Source of the DNA: Saccharofermentans sp.
GTDB lineage: Bacteria; Bacillota; Clostridia; Saccharofermentanales; Saccharofermentanaceae
Direction: 5' to 3'
NCBI GenBank assembly: GCA_016292215.1
Contig: JAEFBB010000015.1
Location: 1-49,200 of the forward strand
DNA: 49,200 nucleotides
Position numbers and translations under genes: made by a program. Of the stretch, positions 30,727-39,730 are shown piece by piece. How positions within the stretch are numbered: the stretch's first letter is position 1; every line of letters begins with the position of its first letter. The notes beneath the pieces are model-generated. The model did not search any database and had not been told where the DNA came from. It was given only the letters and a program-made list of their open reading frames with translations.

Positions 30727-33066
30727 TTATTTAGCCTTGCGCTTCTTTCTTACAAGCAATAAGGCAACTATTACCAGACAGACAACCGTTACTGCAGTTA
30801 CTGCAAGTCCGCCCTCAGGACCGAAATCTCCGCCTGTGATGATGGGAGCAGCGTTCTTATAGTAGAAAGTCTTGATCACTGAATTAGCCGCGTTGTTGCC
30901 TGATACCTGGAGGCCGTAGATGTTACCCTGTGTAAGGTTCCATGCCGTGTGGATAGCGGACGTCATCCAGATATCGTCTGTCAGAAGATATATCAGCGCG
31001 AAAAGCACCGCTATGAGCACAAGGTTTACTGAAGCGAGCGGTGTATATCCGCTGTTGAGCGAGTGGAATGCGGAGAAGAGAACTGCTGAGACCGCAACGC
31101 CTATGGCTTTCTTATAGCGCCTTGAGAATGCGGGGATCATGTAGCCTCTGAACATGATCTCTTCGGAAGCGCCCTGGGGTACCCACATAAGGAGATTCAA
31201 AGCGAACACACCGAGACTTGCAGTATTCAGATTGAAACCTGCAAATGATATCTGTCCTGTCAGATACATGATTCCGACTGTGGCTGAGAGCATAGCAAAT
31301 CCGATGATGAGACCAAGGAAGTAATGCTTGGCAATATGCTTTGCGCTTGAGAGAGGATAACCGGCTGCTGCGGCCTTCTTCTTGAAGCCTTTGATCTTCC
31401 AGACTCTTCCCGCGTGGAGGATGTATGTCAGGATGATAGCGAAATAGCCTACAGTCATGAGAGTCAGGTAGAGCGGATCTTTGAAGAATATACCGATGAT
31501 CTCAAACGTCTTGCTGATGATGTCATTTACGCTGCCGACATTCGCGAGATCCTGGATGTAAGATGACCATTCCGCTTTTCGCATGTACGAGATAACTACA
31601 GGGATCATTGCGACGAACTGGTAGAAGGAGAGAACTATCAAAGGATAGAAGACTTCAGTGATAACAAAACTGAAGTGGTCTGTAGCCTTGTTGAGCTTTG
31701 TGAGAAAAGAAGGCTTGCCGCCGTTACGGCTTTCTTTTATCTCTTTCTCCGTTACAGTATCGACAGATACCGTGTAGCGCTCGTGGTACAGGAGCTTAAC
31801 GGTGATGATCATTATGATCGCAGTCAATGTAAGAGTCAGTATCGAGCTTGCCGCAAGACCTGCTGCGTCTACGCTGCCGTTAAGCGCATCACCGATGCCG
31901 TAGAACTGGCCGTGAACGGGAAGATACAAATAGAAATCTGATCTCTCGGATACAGACTGGATACATGTTACGCACACGGAGACGAGAATGAGGAAGACGG
32001 GCAGGAAAGCAGTCTGTGCGGATACTACTGTATCGTTAATGACAGATATCAATATCGTTATGGATGCGATGAAGATCTCTAGCACGATCAGGTAGACCAG
32101 GATCGCAAGGAAGCAGAAGAAATTAAATCTCAAAGTCAGTATCGATGCTATCAGTGCGATGACGGCTGCCGGTATGATGGCTTTCAGAACAACGCCTGTA
32201 AGGTAGCCTATTGCTATGTGCTGTCTCGGCATGGGCGTTAGGAGGATGCCCGTGAATGTGCCGCGTTCTTTCTGGCCCGCTATTACATTAGTGCCGGTGC
32301 TCATTGATGCATAGAGCAAAACGATGAACAAAAGGATCGGTACGAATGTGCGGTTAAGATTAGCGCCTATGGTGAATCTGTCGTCATCTTCATCTATCGT
32401 CGGGATAGGGTCATGAACTATCTGGGAATCAGCTACGGATGTGACTGTGATCCCGTATTCCGCGCGTATCGAGCTCTGATAGTATTCCATGTATTCGTCA
32501 ATGAATTCATTCTTCATATCGGAATACTCTAAAGAGTTAGTGCGGTAATAGGTGAGGATCTCAGGCTTATCCTCGGTAAGACCTTCCTGGCGTGCCTTGA
32601 TCTGTTCGTCAAAATCTTTGGGGAATACTATTGTGAGGTAAGCATCATTATCTCTCATCCATTCGCCGAAGGTGATGAAGTCATATAGCGCGTCGGTGTC
32701 TTTATAGATGAATTCGGTCCAGCCATAGCCGTCGTAACTGTACTCGAAATGAGTCATGTTGCTCCAGTTAGCAAAGTAATTGTAGCGGTCGCCGTATTCT
32801 GCAGCTTCCCGGTCACGGTATTTCTGTGTATCTTCGTTGAACTGAACAAAAGATTCCGGTGCATTTACGACGACAACGTTGTAGACTTCGTCGCTGAAGA
32901 GATGATAAGGGAACCACCATATGACAAATGAAGCTGCCGCGCAGGCGATGGCAATAACGAAGCAAACGGTCACGAGGAAAGTCGCAGATGAGGCCTGCGC
33001 GCCCATCTGTCCCTTTTTACGGAAGAAATTTCCGATTATAGCTTTTAGCCCTCGTGTCGATTCCAT
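30727..33066 (-). CDS. ABC-2 permease fused to a CPBP intramembrane protease domain
   Basis: 779 residues. The first ~420 residues are a NatB-type ABC-2 permease: helix near 28-50, a large outer loop of about 190 residues, then a helix block with GTNVIAGQKERGTFTGILLTPMPRQHIAIGYLTG. The last ~200 residues form a CPBP (Abi) domain with all motifs intact: GASEEIMFRGYMIP (Glu-Glu and Arg), FSAFHSLN, and SAIHTAWNLTQG. CPBP proteins can be intramembrane endopeptidases, so the fusion couples export with possible proteolysis of a peptide. It is the last gene of a three-gene minus-strand operon with an ATPase and another permease. The SD aaggta is about 5 bases before the ATG. Confidence 0.88.
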   Translation of the reverse strand: MESTRGLKAIIGNFFRKKGQMGAQASSATFLVTVCFVIAIACAAASFVIWWFPYHLFSDEVYNVVVVNAPESFVQFNEDTQKYRDREAAEYGDRYNYFANWSNMTHFEYSYDGYGWTEFIYKDTDALYDFITFGEWMRDNDAYLTIVFPKDFDEQIKARQEGLTEDKPEILTYYRTNSLEYSDMKNEFIDEYMEYYQSSIRAEYGITVTSVADSQIVHDPIPTIDEDDDRFTIGANLNRTFVPILLFIVLLYASMSTGTNVIAGQKERGTFTGILLTPMPRQHIAIGYLTGVVLKAIIPAAVIALIASILTLRFNFFCFLAILVYLIVLEIFIASITILISVINDTVVSAQTAFLPVFLILVSVCVTCIQSVSERSDFYLYLPVHGQFYGIGDALNGSVDAAGLAASSILTLTLTAIIMIITVKLLYHERYTVSVDTVTEKEIKESRNGGKPSFLTKLNKATDHFSFVITEVFYPLIVLSFYQFVAMIPVVISYMRKAEWSSYIQDLANVGSVNDIISKTFEIIGIFFKDPLYLTLMTVGYFAIILTYILHAGRVWKIKGFKKKAAAAGYPLSSAKHIAKHYFLGLIIGFAMLSATVGIMYLTGQISFAGFNLNTASLGVFALNLLMWVPQGASEEIMFRGYMIPAFSRRYKKAIGVAVSAVLFSAFHSLNSGYTPLASVNLVLIAVLFALIYLLTDDIWMTSAIHTAWNLTQGNIYGLQVSGNNAANSVIKTFYYKNAAPIITGGDFGPEGGLAVTAVTVVCLVIVALLLVRKKRKAK

Positions 33067-33078
33067 AATTACCTTTGC

Positions 33079-33810
33079 TTATTCAACGTGGTTGTCAACG
33101 TAGATCTTGAAGAATGCCTTTTCGAAGTTTTCCGCGCCCGTCTGGTCAACAAGTTCGTTGACGGTTCCTTGCGCTGCTATCTTTCCGTCGACAAGGATAG
33201 CTATCTCGTCGCAGAGTGCTTCCGCGACTGAGAAGATATGTGTCGACAGTATTATCGCGTGTCCCTGTTCTTTTAAGTCCAAAAGATAATCCGTCACCTG
33301 CTTGGATGTGAGGATATCAAGTCCGTTCGTCGGCTCATCGAAAATAATTATCGGAGGATTATGAATGAGGCTGATCGCAATTGATATCTTCTGCTTCATG
33401 CCGGTCGATAATTCATTGATCCTCTTGTCTGCAAAAGGCGCGATGCCGAATCTGTCAAAGCTTTCCTTGCGTCTTTGATAGAGCTGTTCTTTAGGAATGT
33501 CGTAGAGCTCAGCGAAAAAATCAAATAAACGGTTCGGAGTAGACAACGGATCAAGCTTGATCTCATTAGTAAGGAAACCGATGCGCTTATGTATCTCGAG
33601 AAGATCCTTGTCTGCAGTTAAACCATCTATAACGATCATTCCTGATGTAGGCTTCATCAAAGTGGCTATCATCTGCATGAGCGTCGTTTTGCCCGCGCCG
33701 TTAGGACCGAGAAGACCGAATATCTCGCCCTTTTTGACCTCAAAGCTTACGCCTTTGATGGTCTCTTTGTCTTTGGTATAACTCTTGTGAACATCCATTA
33801 CCCTTATCAT
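33079..33810 (-). CDS. ABC transporter ATP-binding protein (NatA-like)
   Basis: About 243 residues. Walker A is GLLGPNGAGKTTL, signature LSTGMKQKISIA, Walker B IIIFDEPTNGLD, then the switch His in ILSTHIFSVAEAL. This matches NatA-type ATPases (sodium or peptide export). The start at 33810 (MIRVMDVHKSY) is chosen because its ATG overlaps the stop of the upstream permease gene (ATGA) and agagga lies upstream; longer frames upstream run into the neighbouring gene. It should power the permease at 33807-35066 and the permease-CPBP fusion. Confidence 0.93.
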   Translation of the reverse strand: MIRVMDVHKSYTKDKETIKGVSFEVKKGEIFGLLGPNGAGKTTLMQMIATLMKPTSGMIVIDGLTADKDLLEIHKRIGFLTNEIKLDPLSTPNRLFDFFAELYDIPKEQLYQRRKESFDRFGIAPFADKRINELSTGMKQKISIAISLIHNPPIIIFDEPTNGLDILTSKQVTDYLLDLKEQGHAIILSTHIFSVAEALCDEIAILVDGKIAAQGTVNELVDQTGAENFEKAFFKIYVDNHVE

Positions 33811-35066
33811 TTTCGTTCCTCTTTTCTGAAGGTTACTCTCAAAACGAGAAGTGCCAGTCCTAAGTTGAGAAGATAGATCAGTATCACGTGCCAAGCCTTG
33901 TTCTGAGCCATAAATGTCTCTGCTATCAAGGCCAATGTGTTATGAAGCGGAATAAAATATTCCATTGTTACCGGTCTCGTTCCTCTTACCATCTGAAGGA
34001 AGAAATCTCCGAGGAAGAATACGAGCGGCAGCTGGAGATTGACTGTAATATCCTGCATGCGTTCAAGCTGGAATACAGTAGAGATGCAGACTGCTGTCAT
34101 GAGCAATACTGTGACGGGAACAGCAAATACGACTATCAGCAATTCAGAAGGCGTTAGCATCATTCCGAAAGGCAGAAGCGACATCGCGTCGTTGCTCCTG
34201 TTTATCCAGGATGAGAAAAATAAAAGAAGCATCGTTACATAAGTAGCGGCGCTGACGATCACGTTTATCGCGAGGATCTTTCCCGCGTAAATGTGTTTTG
34301 GCTTTACGGGAGTCATGAGAAGTTTGGCCATAAAGCCCCTGTCTCTTTCTGAAGCGAACATATCGCTTACGAGAGAATATACGCAGTAATACATCATTAT
34401 CAGAAGCACGCCCGGCACTACTCTTGCAGCAGCGGTGTTGGCAATGGTCCTGTAGTCTTCAAAATCTGTAATGGGATTAAATGTATCGGTCTCGAAAAGT
34501 GAACTTCCCACAACCGAATAATCGCCGCCTAATGTATCAATAAGACCATCCTGGTATTTCTCGAGAACACCTTTGATGAACTGTTCAGCTCTTGATTCTG
34601 ATGTTATTGAATTCTCATCAAATCCGACAAAGATAGTTGCTTCGCTGACAGCTGCGCGGTTGCCTGCCGAGACTTCTTCATAGTATTCACTTACGACCTG
34701 ATCAAAATCTTTGGAAGCATCTCCTGATGCAAAATAACAGATGAGCATTCCTTTGCGTATCTGTTTGCGGAATGATTCTCTGTCTTCTGTCATTTTGTTG
34801 AATTCTTTGTATGTGATGAAGTCATAATCAAATACTCTCGCATCGACACTTTCTTCAACGTATCTTCTGAATGAAGCAGGCGCTGCGACTACTGTTACCT
34901 GGTGTTTGCCGATCGATCCGGTCGACATGTAATTTATGAGAAGAGGGAAGACGTTAAGCGCAGCCATGAGAAGTATTGCAGGCAACAGAAAAAGCGTAAC
35001 TGTTCTCTTCCAACTCGAGAATAGTTTATTGATCTCCCATTTGAACACTGTAACGATTTTTCTCAT
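33807..35066 (-). CDS. ABC-2 permease (NatB-like)
   Basis: 419 residues. One N-terminal helix (about 20-40), an outer region of about 180 residues, and five helices in the C-terminal half (about 225-410). SDMFASERDRGFMAKLLMTPVKPKHIYAGKILA is the typical cytoplasmic segment of ABC-2 permeases and matches the corresponding GQKERGTFTGILLTPMPRQHIA of the fusion partner, so the two probably form a heterodimer. First gene of the operon; the ATPase gene overlaps its stop. No clear SD precedes its ATG. Confidence 0.88.
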   Translation of the reverse strand: MRKIVTVFKWEINKLFSSWKRTVTLFLLPAILLMAALNVFPLLINYMSTGSIGKHQVTVVAAPASFRRYVEESVDARVFDYDFITYKEFNKMTEDRESFRKQIRKGMLICYFASGDASKDFDQVVSEYYEEVSAGNRAAVSEATIFVGFDENSITSESRAEQFIKGVLEKYQDGLIDTLGGDYSVVGSSLFETDTFNPITDFEDYRTIANTAAARVVPGVLLIMMYYCVYSLVSDMFASERDRGFMAKLLMTPVKPKHIYAGKILAINVIVSAATYVTMLLLFFSSWINRSNDAMSLLPFGMMLTPSELLIVVFAVPVTVLLMTAVCISTVFQLERMQDITVNLQLPLVFFLGDFFLQMVRGTRPVTMEYFIPLHNTLALIAETFMAQNKAWHVILIYLLNLGLALLVLRVTFRKEERK

Positions 35067-35234
35067 AACAACATTTTAATTTAGTATTGCTGTTTTTCTA
35101 TGAACAAATCGCAATTTTTATGAAAACAATGAATATGATAAAAACCTCAAAAGTACGTAGTTTATTGTGTGTAAATTGAACAAATAGAATCTTGAACAGA
35201 ATAATTATGTTGCAAAAATTATAAAAAATGTTTG

Positions 35235-35263
35235 TTGACACAAATTATAAAGAATTGTAGATT
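35235..35263 (+). promoter_or_regulatory. Promoter TTGACA-17-TAGATT of the histone-like gene
   Basis: A consensus -35 (35235-35240), 17-bp spacer and TAGATT -10 (35258-35263). A strong SD ggagg (35291-35295) precedes the ATG at 35306. The AT-rich upstream region may act as an UP element. High expression is expected. Confidence 0.75.
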
Positions 35264-35305
35264 TAAGTTATCCAAACAAGGAAAAAATACGGAGGTTCTT
35301 TTAGT

Positions 35306-35824
35306 ATGGATACAGAAAAGAAAGATGTAAAGGTTGCTGCTCCTGTAGCTGCTCCCGCTGCTGCACCTGCTGCTCCTAAGGCTGAGGCTAAGAAGCCCGC
35401 TGCAAAGAAGGCACCTGCTAAGAAGGCTGCTGCTAAGAAGCCCGCTGCAAAGAAGGCTGCTAAGAAGCCCGCTGCTAAGAAGGCACCCGCTAAGAAGGCT
35501 GCTCCTAAGGCTGAGGCTAAGAAGGTTGAGGCTAAGAAGGCTGCTCCTGCAAAGAAGGCTGCTGCTAAGAAGCCCGCTGCAAAGAAGGCTGCTGCTAAGA
35601 AGGCTGCTCCTGCAAAGAAGGTTGCTGCTAAGAAGGCACCTGCTAAGAAGGCTGCTAAGAAGGCTGCTGCTCCTAAGAAGGTTGACATCATCTTCCAGAT
35701 CGATGGTCAGGAAATCTCTGCTACAGCTATCGCTAAGAAGCTTCCTAAGGCAAGCAAGATCTATGTTGTTGCTGCTGAGAAGAAGGCTTACGATGTTGAT
35801 GGTAAGGGTGTAGATCTCTTCTAA
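35306..35824 (+). CDS. Histone H1-like Lys/Ala-rich protein with C-terminal DUF6465-like domain
   Basis: 172 residues. Residues about 10-125 are a low-complexity tail built from AAKKPAAKK, APAKKAAAKK and APKAEAKK blocks; residues 126-172 (VDIIFQIDGQEISATAIAKKL..., ending VDGKGVDLF) form a small domain like DUF6465, which in Clostridia is joined to such tails. The tail resembles eukaryotic H1 and bacterial HctB/AlgP-type tails and should bind DNA, RNA or polyphosphate. The codons are nearly all GCT and AAG, so the DNA is itself a near-perfect repeat. Strong promoter, SD and terminator suggest abundant expression as a nucleoid-associated protein. Confidence 0.9.
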   Translation: MDTEKKDVKVAAPVAAPAAAPAAPKAEAKKPAAKKAPAKKAAAKKPAAKKAAKKPAAKKAPAKKAAPKAEAKKVEAKKAAPAKKAAAKKPAAKKAAAKKAAPAKKVAAKKAPAKKAAKKAAAPKKVDIIFQIDGQEISATAIAKKLPKASKIYVVAAEKKAYDVDGKGVDLF

Positions 35825-35847
35825 TTGCATCGCAATAAGAAAGCATC

Positions 35848-35878
35848 AGGGTTGTCTCATTTGAGGCAACCCTTTTTG
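35848..35878 (+). terminator. Rho-independent terminator
   Basis: agggttg (35848-35854) pairs with caaccct (35867-35873), with an additional ctca/tgag inner pairing, followed by TTTTTG. It closes the histone-like gene. Confidence 0.85.
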
Positions 35879-35886
35879 TTTGTGTG

Positions 35887-35895
35887 TGATAAAAT
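35887..35895 (+). promoter_or_regulatory. Extended -10 promoter (TGA-TAAAAT) of the ABC-F gene
   Basis: TGA (35887-35889) then TAAAAT (35890-35895). Further down, ataag (35916-35920) and cttat (35924-35928) flank the end of the SD aagga, just before the ATG at 35929. Confidence 0.5.
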
Positions 35896-35928
35896 GATTG
35901 CCGTGATTATTCTTGATAAGGATCTTAT

Positions 35929-37833
35929 ATGCCGATTCTGACACTTAACAACATAACGATGAATTACGGAGAACGCCGCATTCTTGACGGTGTATCTTTT
36001 CGCGTAAACAAAGGTGACAGGATCGCTTTCATCGGTGATAACGGCGCAGGCAAATCGACGCTGTTTAAGATTATCAAAGGAACACTTACGCCTGATGACG
36101 GCGAAGTTATCCTGCATGGCAATACGATCGCAGGATACCTGTCTCAGAACATGGATGAACAGGACCTTTCAGGCGCAACGTTAAAGCCTTCGAATCTGAT
36201 AGAACTCGAGCTTAAGATAGAGTCGGTCACGGGAAAGATATCACGCGCTTCCGAAAGAGGCGAAGATGTATCTGATCTCGCGCATGAATTATCCGATCTG
36301 CAGTCACAGTATGAAGCGGCAGGCGGCTACGATTACGAATACAGATTAAAGGATGCGCTGGCAGGACTTGGCTTATCTGATATTCACGGAAGAGATGATT
36401 TTTCCGATCTTTCAGGCGGCGAGAAGATGAGAGTCTGTCTTGCAAGACTCATCGTCGACAGGCCTGATATCCTTTTGCTCGACGAGCCTACGAACCATCT
36501 TGATATGGAAGCTGTAGAATGGCTCGAAAAGTATTTGTCTTCATACGGCGGAGCTGTTTTTGTAATCACTCACGACAGACATTTTATTGATCAGGTCGCG
36601 ACAAAAGTAATCGAACTTGACGGCGGTCACATCACTGAATATAAAGGCGGTTACACCGATTACAAGGAACAGAAAGAGCACTTCATCAAGTCGCAGTCAC
36701 TGGTGACAAAAGCCTTGGAAGAAGAGCTTAACCGTCAGCTCGATGTAAAGCAGACGATGCTCTCGCACCGCAATATCAGCGGTTATCATCAAAGAGAAAA
36801 AATGGTCGCAAAGCTTGAAGAGCAGCTTGAAGCAGCAAGAGCCAAGCTCCCGTCGAGCTATGCGAAGATGAGCTTTACGGCTCAGCCCCTCGAAAGGACC
36901 GGAAGATCAGACAGAATAATCCTTCAAGCAAAAGATCTCGCGATGAAGTTTGAAGACTGTGAGAACAATCTCTTTGATGCTTTGTCATTTGAGGTCACAG
37001 CTGATGAGAAGTTATTCCTCGCAGGTCCAAACGGATGCGGTAAGACTACGTTGTTAAAGCTTCTGTCAGGTCATGCGGGTGAGAAGCTGCAGGGCTCTTC
37101 CGGCACAGTCCTTATCGGTTCTGCGCAGTCTATGGGATATATGGAACAGTTCGTTCCTTTTGACGATGAGACGCTTACATGTTTTGATGAGCTCGTATCA
37201 AGAAGCGATATCCAGACGACTGAAGCGAGAACGCTTCTTGCGCGCTTCGGCTTCAAAGGCGATGATGCGTTTAAGAAGATCAATATGCTCTCAGGCGGCG
37301 AGAGATCCAGACTTTATCTTTGCTGTCTGCTACGCGAGAATCCGGATATTCTTTTCCTCGATGAGCCTACGAATCACCTCGATATCAATTCAAGGGAGAT
37401 CCTTGAGGACGCGATAAAAGAATACAGCGGCGCTGTCGTATGTGTAAGCCACGACAGATTCTTCATTGATAAATGTGCCGATAAGATACTCGGCTTTAAC
37501 AACAGGACAGCGGCTTTATACGATTCTTATTACTACTACCGCAAAGCGGTTCAGACGTCTTCTGATATAAATGTTGAAGCAGAAGAACCCAAGCAGGAAA
37601 ACGAGAATACTGTCCGTAACGCGAACCGCGCGCAGGGAAGAAAAGAAGCTGCCAAGCGCCGCCAGAGAATATCAGATATCGAGAAAGAGACGACCAAGCT
37701 TGAAGCTGAGCAGAAAGAGCTTGAAGCAAAGTTCAGCGGCTCATGCGATGAAGCAGATATCAAGCGCTACGGCGAGATCGCGGATCTTCTCTCTAAGTTA
37801 TACGACGAATATTTTGAGCTGAACGAAGAATGA
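35929..37833 (+). CDS. ABC-F family ATPase (ribosome-associated)
   Basis: 634 residues, no membrane helices. Two ABC domains: the first has GDNGAGKSTL, LSGGEKMRVCLARL and LLLDEPTNHLD; the second has GPNGCGKTTLL, LSGGERSRLYLC and ILFLDEPTNHLD. A basic-acidic linker of about 80 residues (near 240-320) joins them, and a charged coiled coil forms the C-terminus (about 570-634). ABC-F proteins bind the ribosomal E site to rescue stalled or antibiotic-bound ribosomes. The layout resembles YdiF/Uup; whether it protects from a drug cannot be told. It stands alone between a terminator and the leu operon. Confidence 0.95.
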   Translation: MPILTLNNITMNYGERRILDGVSFRVNKGDRIAFIGDNGAGKSTLFKIIKGTLTPDDGEVILHGNTIAGYLSQNMDEQDLSGATLKPSNLIELELKIESVTGKISRASERGEDVSDLAHELSDLQSQYEAAGGYDYEYRLKDALAGLGLSDIHGRDDFSDLSGGEKMRVCLARLIVDRPDILLLDEPTNHLDMEAVEWLEKYLSSYGGAVFVITHDRHFIDQVATKVIELDGGHITEYKGGYTDYKEQKEHFIKSQSLVTKALEEELNRQLDVKQTMLSHRNISGYHQREKMVAKLEEQLEAARAKLPSSYAKMSFTAQPLERTGRSDRIILQAKDLAMKFEDCENNLFDALSFEVTADEKLFLAGPNGCGKTTLLKLLSGHAGEKLQGSSGTVLIGSAQSMGYMEQFVPFDDETLTCFDELVSRSDIQTTEARTLLARFGFKGDDAFKKINMLSGGERSRLYLCCLLRENPDILFLDEPTNHLDINSREILEDAIKEYSGAVVCVSHDRFFIDKCADKILGFNNRTAALYDSYYYYRKAVQTSSDINVEAEEPKQENENTVRNANRAQGRKEAAKRRQRISDIEKETTKLEAEQKELEAKFSGSCDEADIKRYGEIADLLSKLYDEYFELNEE

Positions 37834-37930
37834 TCCCGTTCTGAAGACGGAACAATTACCTCAATTCATATTTTTAAATAATCAATTATTGTTGTAAAAT
37901 ATGTATTATTGTTCCCGGAGGTATTTTCGT

Positions 37931-39211
37931 ATGCCGATGACCATGACGCAGAAGATTCTTGCTGACCATGCAGGGCTGGATAGCGTTGCGCCGGGTGATC
38001 TCATTGAAGCAAAGCTCGATTATGTAATGGGCAATGACGTTACCACTCCGCCCGCGATAAAAGTTTTCGAGAAGCTTGGTGTAAAAGAAGTATTCGATAA
38101 AGACAGAGTCCTGATGATACAGGATCACTTTACTCCCAATAAAGATATCAAATCGGCTGAGCTCAATAAGACTATGCGCTGTTTTGCGCGCGAGCATGAG
38201 ATCAAGCATTACTATGAGCTCGGCAGAAGAGAGATGGGTATCGAGCACGTGATACTTCCGGATAACGGAATAGTGCTGCCCGGAGATCTCGTGATCGGAG
38301 CCGATTCTCATACATGTACATACGGCGCTCTGGGTTCTTTCTCGACCGGCGTCGGATCTACTGATCTTGCATGTGCGATGGCAAGAGGCGTTACGTGGTT
38401 TAAGGTCCCTGATGCCATAAAAGTAAATCTTACAGGCACTTTCGACAAGTACGTTACCGGCAAGGATCTTATCCTTAACATCATCGGTAAGATCGGTGTT
38501 GACGGTGCGCTTTATAAGTCTTTGGAATTCGGCGGGGAAGGCATAAAGGCTCTGTCTATGGACCAGAGACTTACAGTCTGCAACATGGCGATCGAGTGCG
38601 GTGCGAAGAACGGTATTTTCCCCGTTGATAACTACACTTTGAAGTATATCTCCAAGACAAATCCCGAGAGATTTATAAAGAGCGATTATAAAGTATATGC
38701 AGCTGATGAAGATGCCGAATACAGTCAGGTAATCGATATCGATCTTTCTGAGATACCGCTTACCGTCGCTTTGCCGCATCTTCCTTCGAATACCAGGAAA
38801 GCTTCCGACTGCAAAGACCTGAAGATCGATCAGGTCGTCATCGGATCATGCACCAACGGAAGGCTCGAGGATATCGGCGCTGCAGCTACTATCTTCAAGG
38901 GTCTCAAGGTGCACAGGGATGTAAGATGCATTGTCATTCCGGGATCGCAGAGAGTATACAGACAGGCACTTGAGATGGGCTGGCTTGAGATACTTGATGA
39001 TGCCGGATGTGTTATTTCCACACCTACATGCGGCCCTTGTTTAGGCGGTCATATGGGTGTTCTTGCAAAGGGCGAGAGATGTGTTTCTACGACAAACCGC
39101 AATTTCGTAGGACGCATGGGCGATGTTGAATCTGAAGTTATCTTAAGCGGCGTTCCCGTCGCGGCTGCTTCAGCTATCTTGGGGCGTGTAGGTACGCCTG
39201 ACGAACTATAA
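37931..39211 (+). CDS. leuC: 3-isopropylmalate dehydratase large subunit
   Basis: 426 residues. It isomerises 2- to 3-isopropylmalate with LeuD, using a [4Fe-4S] cluster. Cluster Cys residues are in [11 protein letters not shown] and in [11 protein letters not shown]. Other landmarks are [13 protein letters not shown] at the N-terminus, [12 protein letters not shown], and [27 protein letters not shown]. The short length (about 420) and sequence are typical of the archaeal/clostridial LeuC type, partly like homoaconitase. ATG 37931 is chosen with ggagg (37917-37921) 9 bases upstream; an in-frame ATG at 37901 has no SD. First of leuC-leuD-leuB; leuA is not in the window and no T-box is seen in the short leader. 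Confidence 0.95.
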   Translation: MPMTMTQKILADHAGLDSVAPGDLIEAKLDYVMGNDVTTPPAIKVFEKLGVKEVFDKDRVLMIQDHFTPNKDIKSAELNKTMRCFAREHEIKHYYELGRREMGIEHVILPDNGIVLPGDLVIGADSHTCTYGALGSFSTGVGSTDLACAMARGVTWFKVPDAIKVNLTGTFDKYVTGKDLILNIIGKIGVDGALYKSLEFGGEGIKALSMDQRLTVCNMAIECGAKNGIFPVDNYTLKYISKTNPERFIKSDYKVYAADEDAEYSQVIDIDLSEIPLTVALPHLPSNTRKASDCKDLKIDQVVIGSCTNGRLEDIGAAATIFKGLKVHRDVRCIVIPGSQRVYRQALEMGWLEILDDAGCVISTPTCGPCLGGHMGVLAKGERCVSTTNRNFVGRMGDVESEVILSGVPVAAASAILGRVGTPDEL

Positions 39212-39225
39212 CTAGGAGGTTTGCC

Positions 39226-39720
39226 ATGAAGGTCAGCGGAAGAGTATTTAAATACGGTGACAACATTGATACGGATGTCATCATCCCTGCAAGATACCTG
39301 ACTTCTGCAGATCCTGAGCACCTCAAAGAGCACTGCATGGAGGATATCGATAAGTCCTTCGTTGAGAGAGTTAAGCCCGGCGATATTATGGTAGCGGGTA
39401 AGAATTTCGGTTGCGGTTCTTCGAGAGAGCATGCGCCCGTCGCTATCAAGGCGAGCGGGATATCACTTGTTATTGCAAGTGATTTTGCGCGCATTTTCTA
39501 CCGCAATGCGATCAATGTAGGCCTGCCTATCTTAGAGTGCGCTGAAGCGTTTGAGAAGATCAATGAAGGAGACGAGATAGAAGCTGACTTCGATACCGGA
39601 GTCATTACGGATAAGACTACAGGGGAATGCTTTAGTTCTAAGGCTTTTCCTGAGTTTATAAAGAACATTATGGCCAGTGGCGGACTAGTAGGATATACCG
39701 AGTCTGAATTGAAAGATTAA
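39226..39720 (+). CDS. leuD: 3-isopropylmalate dehydratase small subunit
   Basis: 164 residues, the short LeuD/HacB type. Motifs are [15 protein letters not shown] near the N-terminus (substrate loop) and [18 protein letters not shown], followed by [19 protein letters not shown]. It completes the LeuC active site with the swivelling domain. SD aggagg lies between leuC and its ATG, and leuB begins 10 bases after the stop, so the three genes form an operon for leucine synthesis. Confidence 0.96.
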   Translation: MKVSGRVFKYGDNIDTDVIIPARYLTSADPEHLKEHCMEDIDKSFVERVKPGDIMVAGKNFGCGSSREHAPVAIKASGISLVIASDFARIFYRNAINVGLPILECAEAFEKINEGDEIEADFDTGVITDKTTGECFSSKAFPEFIKNIMASGGLVGYTESELKD

Positions 39721-39730
39721 GGTGAACATC

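Noticed and set aside
35219..35830. Long Leu/Ser-rich or Ala/Phe-rich minus-strand ORFs
   Set aside because: They are antisense shadows of the GCT/AAG repeat in the histone-like gene.
37834..37930. T-box or leucine attenuator before leuC
   Set aside because: The leader is under 100 bp and has no T-box sequence, specifier stem or Leu-rich peptide.
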